DNA of 64,000 nucleotides from Cephalopachus bancanus (GCA_027257055.1 JAPVLO010000059.1:5084001-5148000), one strand, 5' to 3'. Shown: positions 22,849 to 34,998, counted from the first letter of the stretch. Numbers and translations are program-made. The notes: a model not told the origin generated them from the letters alone.

Positions 22849-23830
22849 TGATTACTATGTGCTGGAACTATGTGAGCACTTTATGTAGGTTATTGCATTT
22901 AATCTTTGCGCTGATTAAAATTGCTGTATAATGAACCATTCTAAAACTTCATGACTGAAAACAACAATCATTTGTTTGGGGCAGCAATCACAGAGAAGGC
23001 TCATGTCTGTTCCACATGGTGCCAGTTGGGGCAGCTTGACTGGGGCTGGAGGATCCACTTCCAAGTTTTCTCACTTACAAGGCTAACAAGTTAGTGTTGG
23101 CTTCCAGTTGGGAGCTTAGCATAGCTGAAGGCAAGAGGCCCATATCCCTTCCATGTGGATCTTTCCCTGAGCTTCTAGTTCTTCTTCTTACCATGGTTAT
23201 GTAGTTGGGTTCCTAAAATAGCATCCTGAGAGATGCTTGTTAAGATTCTTTTTTTTTTTTTTTGAGTTGGAGTCTCACTCTGTCGCCCAGACTGGAGTGC
23301 AGTGGCTGCTCCCGGCCACCGCAGCCTCGACCTGCTGGGCTCCAGCGATACCTTCTGCCTCAGCCTTACAAGTAGCCGGAATTGTAGGTATGCGCTACCA
23401 CTCCTGGCTGATTTTTTGATTTATTGTAGAGATGAGGTCTCACTGCTCAGGCAGGTCTCGAACCCGCGGGCTCAGGCAATCCACTCATCCCAGTCTCCTT
23501 AAGAGCCTGTAACTGACACAGTTTATTTCATTGGTGAAGCAGTCACAGAGCCCAGATGAAATAGGAGAAATCAACCACACTCCTTGGTGGAAAAAGTGTC
23601 AAAGAATTTGGGGACAATGTTTCTAAACCACCCACCTCTTCATCAACCACGTGAGATATACTTGCTGTTAATGGATCTCAGTTTTATGCACAAGGAAATG
23701 GAAGCATAGAGAGATTAAGTAATTGCCCAAAATCACACAGTTTTTACACAACATTTAGGACCTGAGTCCAGGTCTCTCTACCTCTAAATCCAAGGCTCCA
23801 ATGACTCTGCTGTTTTGAAGAAAGATTAAC
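22849..23830 (+). mobile_element. Nested block: MIR split by an older repeat, itself split by an Alu
   Basis: The MIR begins at 22,849 (GATTACTATGTGCTGGAACT, TATTGCATTTAATCTTTGCG) and resumes about 23,645 (CACAAGGAAATGGAAGCATA, AAGTAATTGCCCAAAATCAC, TCCAGGTCTCTCTACCTCTA). Between, 22,916-23,248 and 23,500-23,640 are an old repeat I cannot name (GCTGTATAATGAACCATTCT, ACTTCCAAGTTTTCTCACTT). The Alu lies inside it. Confidence 0.7.
23249..23498 (-). mobile_element. Alu (lineage type), 5'-truncated
   Basis: T-tract 23,249-23,263, then GAGTTGGAGTC. The body stops at about 23,498 (CCCAGTCTCC), lacking about 45 bases of the Alu head. Short TTAAGA-type repeats lie at both ends. Confidence 0.9.
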
Positions 23831-26800
23831 AGTAAGTAATTGATAGGACGCTTGAATTTAAGCAAAGTAATAATACATCAGAAAGTTACTCTAGATTTAT
23901 AATCCTCTTTGAAAAATCATTTTAGAGATATGTATGTATCAGATATGTATCCATTAAGCATGTAGTGAAATTCTGAGCTTTTAAGAGGAAAAGTGCTCTA
24001 AGTGAAGAGCCAAGTTATTATAAGCTGAAACAATCCCTATTAGCACACAGGAGGAGTAAGTGTATTTTTTTTATTGTGCCTCCAGAACTAAATGTTAAAT
24101 AGGGTCTAGTATTTTTTCTTTTCTGTGATGTGGTACTTAGACATTCAACGTGAGACTCTGACTTATGAGAGTAGCCCTTGCTCTCTAAAAGAAAATATAA
24201 AAATGCAGTGACATGCAAGCACATTACTGGCTTGTTGATTGAACAAATTTATTCCTAGAAAGAAGACATGCAAGTCATCAAAACTATTGAAATAATAAGT
24301 GTGTTTTTAAGTATACAGTGTATAGTAGTGGTTTGGTTTCCAATGACATTCTTTAACTTTGAAATTTATCCTTTTTGTTAAAAACAAAACCGAAAACTAT
24401 TTTCCTCTTAACCTTAAGAAACAATAAGACTAGTTTTATTTTCTAGTAATAAAAATCTTTGCTTTCATAATGTTCAGTGAACTAGAATGTGGTGAGCAGG
24501 ACAATTGATTCAGTCACTAGACTTTCACACTCCATATGGGCTGTGAACATCACTATTATAACCCCAATACCTAGTCAAGTGTTTGTGTTGAGTAGACATT
24601 CCATAAGCAATTACTGAATGGATGAGATGTTTCATTTGCTTTAAGAAATAATATGTAGGCATATAGCCCATGTGCACTTAATGGATTTAAATTGGATTTA
24701 ACAGTATTTGAGACTGCTTCCTTTAATTGCTATACAACAGCAGGGATATTAAGGACTATCTCTTCTAAACCTTTTCACAAGGGAAAAAATTGAGTCTAGA
24801 AACAAACTCTAGTAAACCTGACTGAATTTCACAGATGCTGCAGTGATCCAAATCAGGCAGCTCTGGATCCAAGTAGACAAGGGCTTTGTAATATTCACTG
24901 ATGTGAAAGGGAAACATAGCTATTTCTTACCAAACCAAAAGTGTGCCCATGTTTCCTAATAGAAGTTGACCCAGAAAAGAGAAGAATGTATAACATTCAC
25001 CAGTTTAATCTTTGTGATTACTTTTTCTTTAGCACTATTGCCCTGTTATTTTCACCTTCATTGTATCACCTATTTGATTTAGTACATTCATATATTGAAA
25101 ACATCAAATGTTTGTTTTGTTTACTATTATAGTTCCTGGTACCTGGTACTGTGAACAGATATTTGTTTCCTCCTGTATGTCGTTAATAGGAAGAAAATAA
25201 AAATAAAGTTATGTTGTTATAGCATCTCCATGACTCTCATTTCTTCTTCATAGCACTTATATTTATGGAGGCTCCCTCAGGACTGACTTTTCCACTAGAT
25301 CCAGCAGGATAATGCCTATGGCCCATGGTACTTTTACACACTTATAAAGGTATTTTAATTTCTTCTAAAATCAGAAGGAAACAAATGAGTGTAATCCAGG
25401 TTGGGCTATGCTCATCTTTATGTCAACACAGTCATAAAATTCAATTTTTAATATGATTTTGTAGAGAAAGGACGTGTTGAAGTCATAATGTGGCTCTGAG
25501 CTTTTCCTGGGTGCTTTAAGAATGAGTCTGCAAAATTACAGAAGTGCTCTGAGTTCATTGAGAACCTACAGACATACAATGGAGCTTGATATGTGTCCCC
25601 AGCTGTTGGAAGGAATGAGCTGATGCCTGACTGCACCCCTTGAGAAATGTACCAAGTTAGCTAATGGTGGACAAGTCAAAAGGGAGTTGGAAACTTTGAG
25701 TGACTTCTTTCCTCAAAGTTTGTTGGGAGAAAGAATTCCTGAGTTTTTCTCATGGACCACTTTCAGGCTACATGTAAATGAACCATCTTGGGCCCTTTTA
25801 TTAATAGGTTCTCTCTTCAAGGGCTTTCCTGGAGTATCAATAGGACCTCAACTCCCCTCATAGAGTATGAGGGGACTTCCATGTTCCTAAGCAGCTGCAG
25901 AAGAAGTAAGTAACCAGCTGAAGCAGGGGCACATTTGCTGACGCCAAGGAGGCTCAGGTGAGTTGTCTCCAGTAGTGGAAGTTGGGAACATCTTTCTGAA
26001 TAAGAGACACTCTTTTTGGCTGGGGAAGGATAAAGCCAATTTACAATAGTGTCAGTCAACTAAGAGCCATCCTGCTCCACCAACTCTTCCTTGTTCTGTC
26101 AGAAAGCTGTTAAGTGGGAGAGAAGGAAGAAGAAAGAAGCAAGGTACAACATCCTTCACTGCGTGAAGGTTTCTCACCTGCAATAGGCCCTGGCTGGGCA
26201 ATATGAGAAGCTTTAACTTTAAATATGTTTTGCAACTGTTATTATTATATGGGACTGGGAATTGCAAACTTTGGATTGCAGATAATTTTAAAACCCTATA
26301 CATTTTTATTAAGAGAATAGTTCAGAGTCATGCCTGAAGTTTCTTGCAGGAGCCTGAAGGAAATTCTCCCATTGAATAGGTTTTAAAGAAATCATGGAAG
26401 ACCACAAAAGACAGTTTGTTCAATATTATCAATTTTATCAAAAATAAAAAATGTTTTTAAACAGTCAATAATTTTAGAAACAGCTTCACAAATTCAGATT
26501 TCCTGTCAGTTGGATATTCATTGTTTCACACTGTGACATAACTGCTCTTAATGTAAACAAGCAAGTAAAATGAGCACAGAATTTAGCTCATGACTTTATG
26601 TGAGAAGTTGTAAGTGAGGAGGTAAGTCCCTAAAGGCAGTCTTTATTAAAGAGTCAATGATAATGTGTCATCCAGACAGCAAAAGAAAAAGCAGGGTGAT
26701 ATTGAGGAAATTACCATTTTTTGTTATAGATAGCTGATTCAATCAATCAATCCACTATTGACACATGCAACATATGAGTTTAATTGTGATAATTTCTGTT

Positions 26801-26832
26801 TATATACAAATAGTCACGGGAAATATGAACTA
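23831..26832. other. Mostly unrecognised; one L2/MIR-like scrap
   Basis: 24,530-24,625 (CACTATTATAACCCCAATAC ... GAGTAGACATTCCATAAGCA) resembles an L2 3' end. The rest is AT-rich and unique-looking. Antisense frames at 25,817-26,303 carry no recognised domain. Confidence 0.5.
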
Positions 26833-27282
26833 CAGTTGGCCCTTGAATACCACAAGAGTTTGGGGTGATGACCTGACCCCCCACACAGTTGGCAGTATAA
26901 TTTTTGACTCCTCTGAAACTTTTGACTCTCCAATAACTTAACTACTAATATCCCACTGATGAGCAGAAGTTTTACCTATCACATAAAATGTCAATTAACA
27001 CATATTTTGTATGTTATAGGTACTATATGTTATATAAAATAAGATAGAGAAAATAAAATGTTATTAAGAAAATCATAAGGAGGAGAAAATACCTTTGCTA
27101 TTCACTAAGTGGAAGTAGATCATCATAAAAGCCTTCATCCACATCATCATCCTGCTGAGTAGCCTGAGGGGGAAGACAAAGAAGGATTGGTCTTGCTTTC
27201 CCAGGGGTGGCAGTGGTGGAAGAAAATTCACTAATAAGTGAACTCATGCAGCTCAAATCTGTGTTGTTCAAGGATCAACTGT
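26833..27282 (+). mobile_element. Tigger-family (pogo-like) non-autonomous DNA transposon
   Basis: Left end CAGTTGGCCCTTGAATACCA is the inverted counterpart of the right end GTTGTTCAAGGATCAACTG, with TA dinucleotides outside each end (26,831 and 27,283). The interior GGAAGTAGATCATCATAAAA, TCATCATCCTGCTGAGTAG and GGTGGCAGTGGTGGAAGAAA matches the 3' part of a known Tigger family; most of the transposase region is deleted. Confidence 0.88.
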
Positions 27283-28018
27283 TATGAGAACCTACTATTG
27301 AACATGTTTTATTAAGGGGGAGTTGAATGGAATTGCTTAACACTAAAAGTGAATTTTCCAATTATACTGTTATTTGAAATGTCTGCACTGTGTCAATTCT
27401 AGAAATTTCTTTCAATTTCTATGTAATTTTACTTGTGTAAATTATTTGTGAAAAAACTTTTTATTATTTTAATGGTGATAATAAATGACTGAGAAGCCAT
27501 ATTTAAGTATCTCACATATTTATTTCCTTAATTATAATGTGAGCATAAATTCTATTTTCCTAATAACATAAGGATTTAATTTGCCTAATAAAGAAGAAAT
27601 TAAATAATAATGGATTTTTCTCACTAGTGTTTGACCACGGAAAGGTGGGTGTGGGAGCTTAAGTTGAAATGAATATAAGCACATACTGCTTTTAAGATAT
27701 CAAGACTAATCTTAGAATTTATGTAATAGCCATTCTTTTCTGGTTCGTATATTGTTATTATTGTTACTACCAACAATCATTTCTCAGATATAAAGGAATT
27801 TCAAAATGCTTTCTAATAGAAACACTACCAGATAAGCCTTCTGTAAGGACATTCTGGACCCCAAAATACCCACCTACTGCCCTATACAGAACTTAGCAAC
27901 CCCTTGCATTCCACCCCATTTTATCTAATACCATCCTGTTTAAACTGAATATGTAGCATTCTATATTTATTGGCCACCTAATAGGTGCTAGACACTGAGC
28001 TTAGAATTAAATGGGCTA
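27283..28018. other. No recognised feature
   Basis: AT-rich; CACCTAATAGGTGCTAGACA just left of the Alu is a short MIR/L2-like scrap. Confidence 0.5.
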
Positions 28019-28325
28019 GGCCAGGCATCGTGTCTCAAGTCTGTAATCCCAGCACTTTGGGAGGCTGAGGCTAGTGGATTGCCTGAGCCCGCAGGTTTGA
28101 GACCAGCCTGGGCTACATGGTGAGATTGCGTCTCTACAATAAATCAAAAAATTAGCCGGGCATGGTAGCGTGCGCCTGTAGTTCGAATTACTTGCAAAAC
28201 TGAGGTGGAAGATCGCTGGAGCCCAGCAGGCCGACACTGGGATGGCCGTGAGCATGCCACTGCACTCCAGCTTGGGCGACGGAGTAAGACTCTAACTCAA
28301 TAAAAAAAAGAAAGAAATGAGCTAC
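28019..28325 (+). mobile_element. Older Alu (AluJ/early lineage type)
   Basis: GGCCAGGCATCGTGTCTCAA to TCTAACTCAATAAAAAAAAG. Its left arm keeps standard text (AATCCCAGCACTTTGGGAGG, GACCAGCCTGGGCTACATGG) yet has the lineage linker CTACAATAAATCAAAAAATT, so it looks intermediate. Duplications AAATGGGCTA (left) and AAATGAGCTA (right) flank it. Confidence 0.92.
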
Positions 28326-28354
28326 AAATATGAGTAACCCATATTTTCTACCTT

Positions 28355-28800
28355 CAAGAAGATCACTTATTCAGCCAACAAACATTTTCTATGTGCCTAT
28401 TATATGCCAGATTTCTTATATAAGTTGGAAATACAGTTACCTAAAAGATAACCTTGCTACTTTCCATGTGGAGCTTATACAGTATCATGGGAAGATTAAA
28501 ACTGAAAGGGTAAACTTAAGCTTAATTGTTACATGGAAGTACAGGGTGCTTGGGAGTATACAATGGGGGCACCTAATTCAGTCTGGTGCATTAGGTGAGG
28601 CTTTAGGGTTGGAAACAGACACGAAATTAAAATAACTATAATAAAACCAGAGGATTATAAGTGCTCAAAGAAATATTTTCAAAGTACAAATAGTATGGGA
28701 TGAAAATGGCTAGTTCCTATTGGCAAATGACTAAAGGAAGTAGAGATCTAGAAGACCTTACAAAGTAGATGCCATTTGAATTGAGCATTAGGGGATTTTG
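28355..28800 (+). mobile_element. LINE-2 fragment
   Basis: ACATTTTCTATGTGCCTATT, GTGGAGCTTATACAGTATCA, GGGGGCACCTAATTCAGTCT and GATGCCATTTGAATTGAGCA follow L2 3' order. Confidence 0.7.
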
Positions 28801-29379
28801 TATTAGGGTATAGTCTCAAGTACTCTAACAGCCACCAAACAAATCCCCAAACATAAAGTCATGAACAAAGTAGTCCTTGTAACAAATCAGATGTCAGATG
28901 ACTCCATCCTCTAGATAAGATTTTCATCTTTGGCTCCAAGGTGGCTGCTCTTGTTCCTGTCTTCACATATGGATCCCACCTTGCAAGAAGAGAGAAAAGC
29001 AAAGGGAGTAAAGGCTTATCCTTTCGTGAGTATGACCTAGAAGGCACATATCATTGGTTCTCACATCCTGTTGGTCAGAACTTCGTTATAGGATGACACC
29101 TAATTGCAAGAACAGTTGGGAAGTGTAGTCTTTATCTGTGTAGCCACCTGTCCAGCAGAAACTCCAGAGTTCTATTTTTTAAAAAAGAGGAGAATGACTA
29201 AGAAGAGGCAAGTAACATTTTCTGTTACATATTTCTTAATAAACGTGTAAACCAAAAAGTTAAAACTTGCTCCCATGAAAAAACATGGCATTGTGTATTG
29301 GCATATTCTCTGCACCCAATAATTGTTTGTGAAATTTAATGGAAATAAAAATAGCAGAAGGCTACCTATCAAACACATT
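28801..29379. other. Unclassified, possibly an old repeat at 28,850-29,170
   Basis: CTCCAAGGTGGCTGCTCTTG and CACATATGGATCCCACCTTG resemble a mammalian-wide old repeat I cannot name. No gene. Confidence 0.35.
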
Positions 29380-29690
29380 TTTCACCTGATTAAGTAATTA
29401 ATTTCACTTCTAGGAAACTATCTACAAAACTTCATAAGAACATGAACATGTCTATATTAACATGTTTCTGTATTTGCACCATGAATACAGCACAATCTTA
29501 AAGTTCAGCAACACAGAATTGGTTAAGTAAATTACAGTACATCTGAAAAATGAAATACAATGCAGTATTTGAAAATAGTGAAGTAGATCTTTAAGTAATA
29601 TCAGGGAAAAGTTACCACAATAAAATGCAAAGTGACATCAGCAGGTTATATAATAATTTATGAGTATTATCTCATTTCTATAAAAAAGGA
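29380..29690 (+). mobile_element. Old LINE-1 (L1M-type) 3' fragment
   Basis: TAATTTCACTTCTAGGAAAC, AACACAGAATTGGTTAAGTA, ACAGTACATCTGAAAAATGA and ACAATGCAGTATTTGAAAAT are the diverged 3' region of L1M. Confidence 0.75.
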
Positions 29691-29822
29691 TATATATGCT
29701 ATATGAAATATATGTATATATAATACATGTATAATATATATGAAATTAGCATATATGTAACATATGCATAAATATACATACACGCATGCACATATATACA
29801 TACATCTACATACATCTCTATA
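29690..29822. repeat. AT-rich low-complexity (TATATG/CATA) tract
   Basis: Alternating TA/CA tetramers and dinucleotides (ATATATGTATATATAATACA; CATATATACATACATCTAC). Confidence 0.9.
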
Positions 29823-29908
29823 CAGGAAATCAATTATTCCTGGACAATAGAAGTAGGAGATGAGGGAACTTTTACTTTATATAGTTCTACATTATTGGAA
29901 ATTTTATA

Positions 29909-30099
29909 TGTGGGGTGCCAAGAAATGTATACACATTTTAAGAGATGTTAGCTATGTATTACTTGGCTCAAGAGTGCTTCTGCCATTTTCTTTGACTATC
30001 CTTCCTGTCTCATGGTGATGCTAGCACTCATTTGATTAATGTCGTCTTTTGAGTGAATGTCATACTTAAAATGTGTATGCATTTTTTTGGTACCCCCTG
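29909..30099. mobile_element. MITE, mariner/Tc1-like, 191 bp
   Basis: Terminal inverted repeats of about 35 bases. Left: TGTGGGGTGCCAAGAAATG then TATACACATTTTAAG. Right, reverse-complemented: CAGGGGGTACCAAAAAAATG then CATACACATTTTAAG. TA flanks each end (29,907-29,908; 30,100-30,101). About 120 bases lie between the repeats with no coding capacity, so it depends on a transposase in trans. The termini differ from those of the 14,461 mariner, so it is a different family. Confidence 0.85.
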
Positions 30100-30101
30100 T
30101 A

Positions 30102-30480
30102 TAATTATAAAAATTAGTAAAATAAATAGAGCAGAAAATGTACCAGTATTGTTAATGTGCTTAACACAAACACACACAACATCCACTAAACCAAAAAATT
30201 TACCTTTAACAGAGGTTTATATAGAGATAAGAGTCATTCAGAAGGAAGTTAAGTTTTTCTCTTAGTTAATTTATATGTCATGCTAAGAAGAAAGTAATCC
30301 AACGTTTATTTCACTAGATGAAAAAATTTTAAAACATGTTCAATTTCTTACTCTACCACTGAGAATAATGGATTCCTGGCTGGGCAAATAATAGAGCTAA
30401 GTAATAATTAGCTTTTATTTTGAATCACACATTTTTCTGTCTTCTCATTTGTGTTTAATATTCCTAGAACTAAGGTAAAA
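30102..30480. other. No recognised feature
   Basis: AT-rich, nothing seen. Confidence 0.5.
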
Positions 30481-31225
30481 CAAGAAATCTTTCAGATTTT
30501 TTTTTTTTGAGGAGGAATGTCCTTCCTGATAGCAAGGAGCTACCAGAATATTTATTAATGCAAGATAATTTTTTATCTTTAAAAGAAAAAAACCCCACCC
30601 TTCTTATAACCTCATGGCTGCTCATAGTTACCATCCTGTGTCTTTGGCTTTCAGTCACGCACAATGAAAGAGACAGTCTGTGTTTCCCTTGCTCGTTCTC
30701 AAGCTGCCCATTTATCACCCCCACGTGCTTCCTGAGGCTTTCTGCCCCACTGCTTTCCTTAACCAATCCCGTCCTAATCGTGACTCTCTCCTCCCCCAGT
30801 TTTACTCTCAGTAGCATTAGGTGTCCTTGAGTACCGGTCTTGTGTGAATTTTCCTCCTCTCAGGCCCATGCTATGTCCTCCTTCCTCTCTCTCCTTCATC
30901 AGCAGCTTTCCCAAAGTGGCTTCAGACCCACGGAAGGAAGGAGACGAGGAGCTCAGAAGAGCGATGACATCCTGTCCTACATGCACAAACCCAAACGGAG
31001 AGGACAGTCGGGGAGGACGAGTATAGGACGGTAGGGAAGGATCTTGTTCTCTGAGAGAGCAGCTGGCAAGCCATCTACGCACCACTAGGATGGAGGAACA
31101 CTGATGAGCGAGAACTAAGGGCTCACGGCCCACAGAGCGCAGGCCTGCAGCAGGCCGCCATTCCCGAGCTGATGCGGGCTTCTTCTGACGTTGTGGCAGG
31201 GCGATGTCGCCCCTTCAGATATTTT
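30481..31225. other. GC- and CpG-enriched patch, function unknown
   Basis: From about 30,590 the sequence becomes pyrimidine-rich, then GC-rich. Between about 30,930 and 31,215 I count roughly seventeen CpG dinucleotides by eye, against almost none in the surrounding 20 kb. Several open frames of 60-119 codons exist on both strands, as expected from base composition; none has a recognisable domain. It is not an Alu or any repeat I know. It lies about 7.4 kb upstream of the SYNPR start codon and could be a regulatory element, a non-coding RNA promoter or a decayed retrocopy. Confidence 0.45.
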
Positions 31226-31484
31226 GAAAATAAAATGGGAAAGTGCTTTTTATGAGATAAATGATGTTGTGAAAAATCATCAATAATAAGACTGAAACTA
31301 AGGGACCTATACAGATTGAGAATGTGGGTGAACCAGTTCCCTAATATTTAATTAGACAGTTGTGGCTGGTGGCTAAATAAAAGTCTCGTAGATATCTCCA
31401 GATTTCAGTTTTGATCTGGAGAATTACAAGGTATACAATTGGTTCAAATTCTTGGGAGATATAGACTTTACACTTGGCTTGGTT
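31226..31484. other. No recognised feature
   Basis: AT-rich spacer. Confidence 0.5.
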
Positions 31485-31640
31485 TCCAGTTAGTTCTATG
31501 AACTTGGGTTAGTATTCTAACTTAACCAGGCTTCAGTTCCATTTTTATAAAATGTAGATAATAGTGTATACATAGTGTTATAATGAGCTTTTCACAATGC
31601 CTGGCATGTAGTAAATCTGGAACAAAAGTAACATACATTG
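31485..31640 (+). mobile_element. MIR
   Basis: TTCAGTTCCATTTTTATAAA, GTAGATAATAGTGTATACAT and GCCTGGCATGTAGTAAATCT in MIR order. Confidence 0.75.
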
Positions 31641-31679
31641 ATGCTGTCAGTGATATCAGATGGTCATGATTGGGGGAAG

Positions 31680-31822
31680 AGATTCTCCCTCTTTCTCCTC
31701 TCTTTCTCTCTCTTCTTCCCTCCTTTCCTTCTTCTGTCTCTCTTTTTAAGTGTTTATTATTTTAACCTGTCTTCTATTTCTGGCAAAAAAAAAAAAACCA
31801 AAAAACAAACAAAAAAAACCTT
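31680..31822. repeat. CT-rich low-complexity tract and A-rich run
   Basis: 31,680-31,746 is almost all C/T; 31,785-31,820 is (A)n with C interruptions. Confidence 0.9.
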
Positions 31823-32494
31823 ATGTAATTGTACATTTCTTCTAGGTATTATTTGCCAAGCAGATGTAAAAGTGCAGTACAATATAATTTAGTAAAAACC
31901 TAATTTTAGATATTGGGCTTGTGCTTTTCTCTGTGTGAATGGATTCAGCAGTATCCTCACATATATTTGTCCAACTGTGTGAAAGAACCTAAACAGTCCG
32001 AGAGTATGACCATGGAGTGCCAAAGGAGTCAATTTTATAATACCTTAATATTTTAATTAATTTTAGTTTGTTTGTTTTTTTAAAGGTTGAGACTAGGAAA
32101 GGATAAGGAAATGGGTTCTTATAATTGTTAAGCAGGGTAAGGTTTTATTTATATTGTTAAGCCTAGCAGATGCAAAAGCTATTTTGTCATATTGAAGCAC
32201 AAGGCCTAAAGACTATCTGGAGAATTTAATAAAGGGAATACATGCAGCACATTTTGGATTATATATTTTTATGAAATATATGGTAGAATCCATCTGCTCT
32301 TCCCTATTTTCTTCATTCATAAGTTTTGTTATATATAATTATTTCTTCCCTAAAGTAAAAATAAAATTATTAGAGATTACAAATATTGCTAAGTAAAGCT
32401 AGTTTTAAGAAAATAATAAAATCTGTGCCAAAGCTCTACTTATAATATCTGGTATATTATATAATCTTAGGGTTATATTGTAATGTATATGTAT
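31823..32494. other. No recognised feature
   Basis: Very AT-rich. Confidence 0.5.
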
Positions 32495-32615
32495 CTATTT
32501 TTTATTTTATTACTTTTCTTTATTTCAATAGCTTTAGGGGGTTCAAATCGTTTCTGGCCTGGACTTTTAGAGTACTCACCAACCCCACCTGTGCACATTG
32601 TATTGTGTATGTGTA
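32495..32615 (-). mobile_element. LINE-1 3' fragment, antisense
   Basis: TATTTCAATAGCTTTAGGGG, CTGGACTTTTAGAGTACTCA and CTGTGCACATTGTATTGTGT resemble the L1 3' UTR in antisense. Confidence 0.65.
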
Positions 32616-32904
32616 TCTAGACGTTTCCCCAAAAGAATGTTTTGAATTACCCAATATTCTTACTTTGAAAGAAAATTCTCAGATCAATTTACAGGACAGA
32701 GGTACAAAGAGAAAGGAAGAAAAGAGAATTGGGGAGAAAAAAGAAATTAGAATTTTGAAAAGAAGGAAAGATTTAAAAATCAATCATTTTTTAAAAGTGT
32801 TTATTGTGAGTAGTGGCTTTACTATAGCCACACAGGGTCTAATATCATAGACCATATGTTCACCATTGTTGGTCATATTTTGGGGCTTTTAGTACATGTC
32901 TACA

Positions 32905-33115
32905 TTAGCTTATCTGCTGCCAGATATTCTTCTGGGTGCTGTACTTGTATCAATTCATTTATTCCTTCTGGCAAAGTGATAGGAGTAGTGAAATTATTAT
33001 CTCCATTTTACAGGTAAGAAAACTGAATGACAAGAGTGTAAGTGACTTGTCCAAGGTCATACAACTAGCAAGTTATAGAGCCAGAATAAGGTGATGAACT
33101 CAGTAGAACTGATTC
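32905..33115 (+). mobile_element. MIR
   Basis: CTGCCAGATATTCTTCTGGG, TATCTCCATTTTACAGGTAA, TGACTTGTCCAAGGTCATAC and AGTTATAGAGCCAGAATAAG give a nearly complete MIR core. Confidence 0.9.
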
Positions 33116-33544
33116 TAGAACTTGTGTCAGCCCCTCTTATGTTAGACTCTTTTCAGGGGATGGAGATTTTAGACAAGAAGCCTCCATTTGGGGGGCTTCA
33201 TTTACCTCATTTGAAAATTGCAGTGGGTGGTGTGAGAGATTAACTATGGAAAATGTAAAAACTGACAAGCATTTTGGAAAAAAAGCTAATAATGAAAGAA
33301 AAATATAATTAGAATGATTCAGTCTTTGAGAAAGGGAGGGAGATTGTCTAATTGTGTTCTAGTATGTTCCTGGAATCAGTAGTAGTGGAAAATGGTGCCC
33401 ATCTTTACTTAAGTTATCCTGAGAGATTCTGTTTATGTTTCTGCAAGAAAAATATTTTTGCCTAAAGCTTGTGACAGTTACAAATTTGCAATGAAAACTG
33501 CATATCATCCTTTTCTTGGAAAGTTATGCGAGTAGGAAGAAAAT

Positions 33545-33745
33545 ACTGACTCTGCTATTTACTCTCCATAGACCTTAGCTGAAATTTTTAAAGTATTAGA
33601 ACCCATGTTTTCGCATCTGCATAGTGGGAGCAACAGTAATACCTACTTAAAAGGTTGATGAGGAAATTAAATGCGTGATGCCTACAGAGGCACTTAGCAT
33701 TCTGTCCAGTATCTACTTAATACTTAATATGTTGTAAGAGTCATT
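33545..33745 (+). mobile_element. MIR
   Basis: ACTCTGCTATTTACTCTCCA, CGCATCTGCATAGTGGGAGC, AATACCTACTTAAAAGGTTG and GAGGAAATTAAATGCGTGAT. Confidence 0.85.
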
Positions 33746-34762
33746 ATTACAATTACTGTTGCTGCTAATATTCTCTGGGGTCATTGGTGAATCCTTTGAC
33801 TTTAGATTTGGTCCTCTAATGTTCAAGCTTCTGAAATCTCTTTGGTTTCAAACAAAGATGGAAACAAATAGTAAAAGCATTTTATGATGTGAGAGCACAT
33901 CGGCCATTCACATATGAATTTTTGTACAAGTTGTGATTGTTAATTAAGAATGATCCTATTTGAATGCTAGGAATTCTCATAGGAAGCCTATGGAATCTTA
34001 TGTGATGAAGTTTTAAATGAAACAGTCACATATACATATCCTTGCAGGTTTTATTGCATCCACTTAAGACAGAAACATAAGAAAGTAGAGGTGGCTTTCT
34101 TTGAGCTTTGGGTTGAGAGATAATATTATATTGATTGTAAAATCAGAGTTATTGAAAATATTTCTGTATCATCTTTTGTCCTGTGTGCCAGTGGCCCTAT
34201 GCAAGCAAAATACATAAACAAATACATCGACATGCTATTGGCCTTTGCTTTCATACTCACCTAAGAAAATATGGAAGATTGAGGTTAGCAATGTGAGCAG
34301 AGAGTCAAATTTTGACAGATTTCCACTCATTACTTATTTTCATTATTTTAGACTTTATAATATATAGGTAGTGTTTCCTCTATCAAACTGCTACAGATGA
34401 AATTTTAAATTAGTTTTTTCTCTTTGTCACAAGAGACATAAGAACGTAAAATCCAGGTATATTTTTTCCCTGAGAACAAGATTTAATTTGCCTGAATAAT
34501 GCAAATCCTTCTACTGCAGCTTGATACTTGGGTTTTTGTAGTTTTGATTCAAGATTAACCTTCTTTGAGAGTCAAAATAGTTGGTTTTATAACTTGATTT
34601 TTGTTTATTTGCTTTTTTAGCAATTGTTGAACTTTACAAAATTGGGCTTAAAATATTTCCCACTACAATGTAAGCTTTATGTAGGCAGGAATACTGGCAA
34701 GCTATTTACAGCACCTAGGCCAGTACTAAGTCCATAAAAAGAACTCAGTTCTTTCTTGCTGA
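33746..34762. other. No recognised feature
   Basis: AT-rich unique-looking sequence. Confidence 0.5.
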
Positions 34763-34764
34763 AT

Positions 34765-34998
34765 GAGTAAGCCAGGTTTCTCAACTTTGGCACCATTGAC
34801 ATTTTCCAGATAATTTCTTGTTGCAGGCAGCTGTCCTGGACATTGTCCAAGTGTCTCTGGCTTCTACCTTTTAGAAGCCAGTAGTCCCTCTCCGTCCACA
34901 GTTGGAACACTCAAAAATGTCTCCAAACCTTGTCAAGTGTTTCCAGGAGGAGGGAAGGGCCCAAATAACCCTCTGTTGAGAACAAGACCACTGCAGTA
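34765..34998 (-). mobile_element. MER20 (hAT-Charlie)
   Basis: GTTTCTCAACTTTGGCACCA, GGCAGCTGTCCTGGACATTG, TTGGAACACTCAAAAATGTC and TCTGTTGAGAACAAGACCAC are MER20 in antisense, close to its full 219-base length. Confidence 0.85.

Noticed and set aside
30470..31133. Cluster of overlapping frames of 60-119 codons on both strands
   Set aside because: Explained by the GC-rich composition of the patch; no splice sites or family match. The patch itself is kept as a finding.
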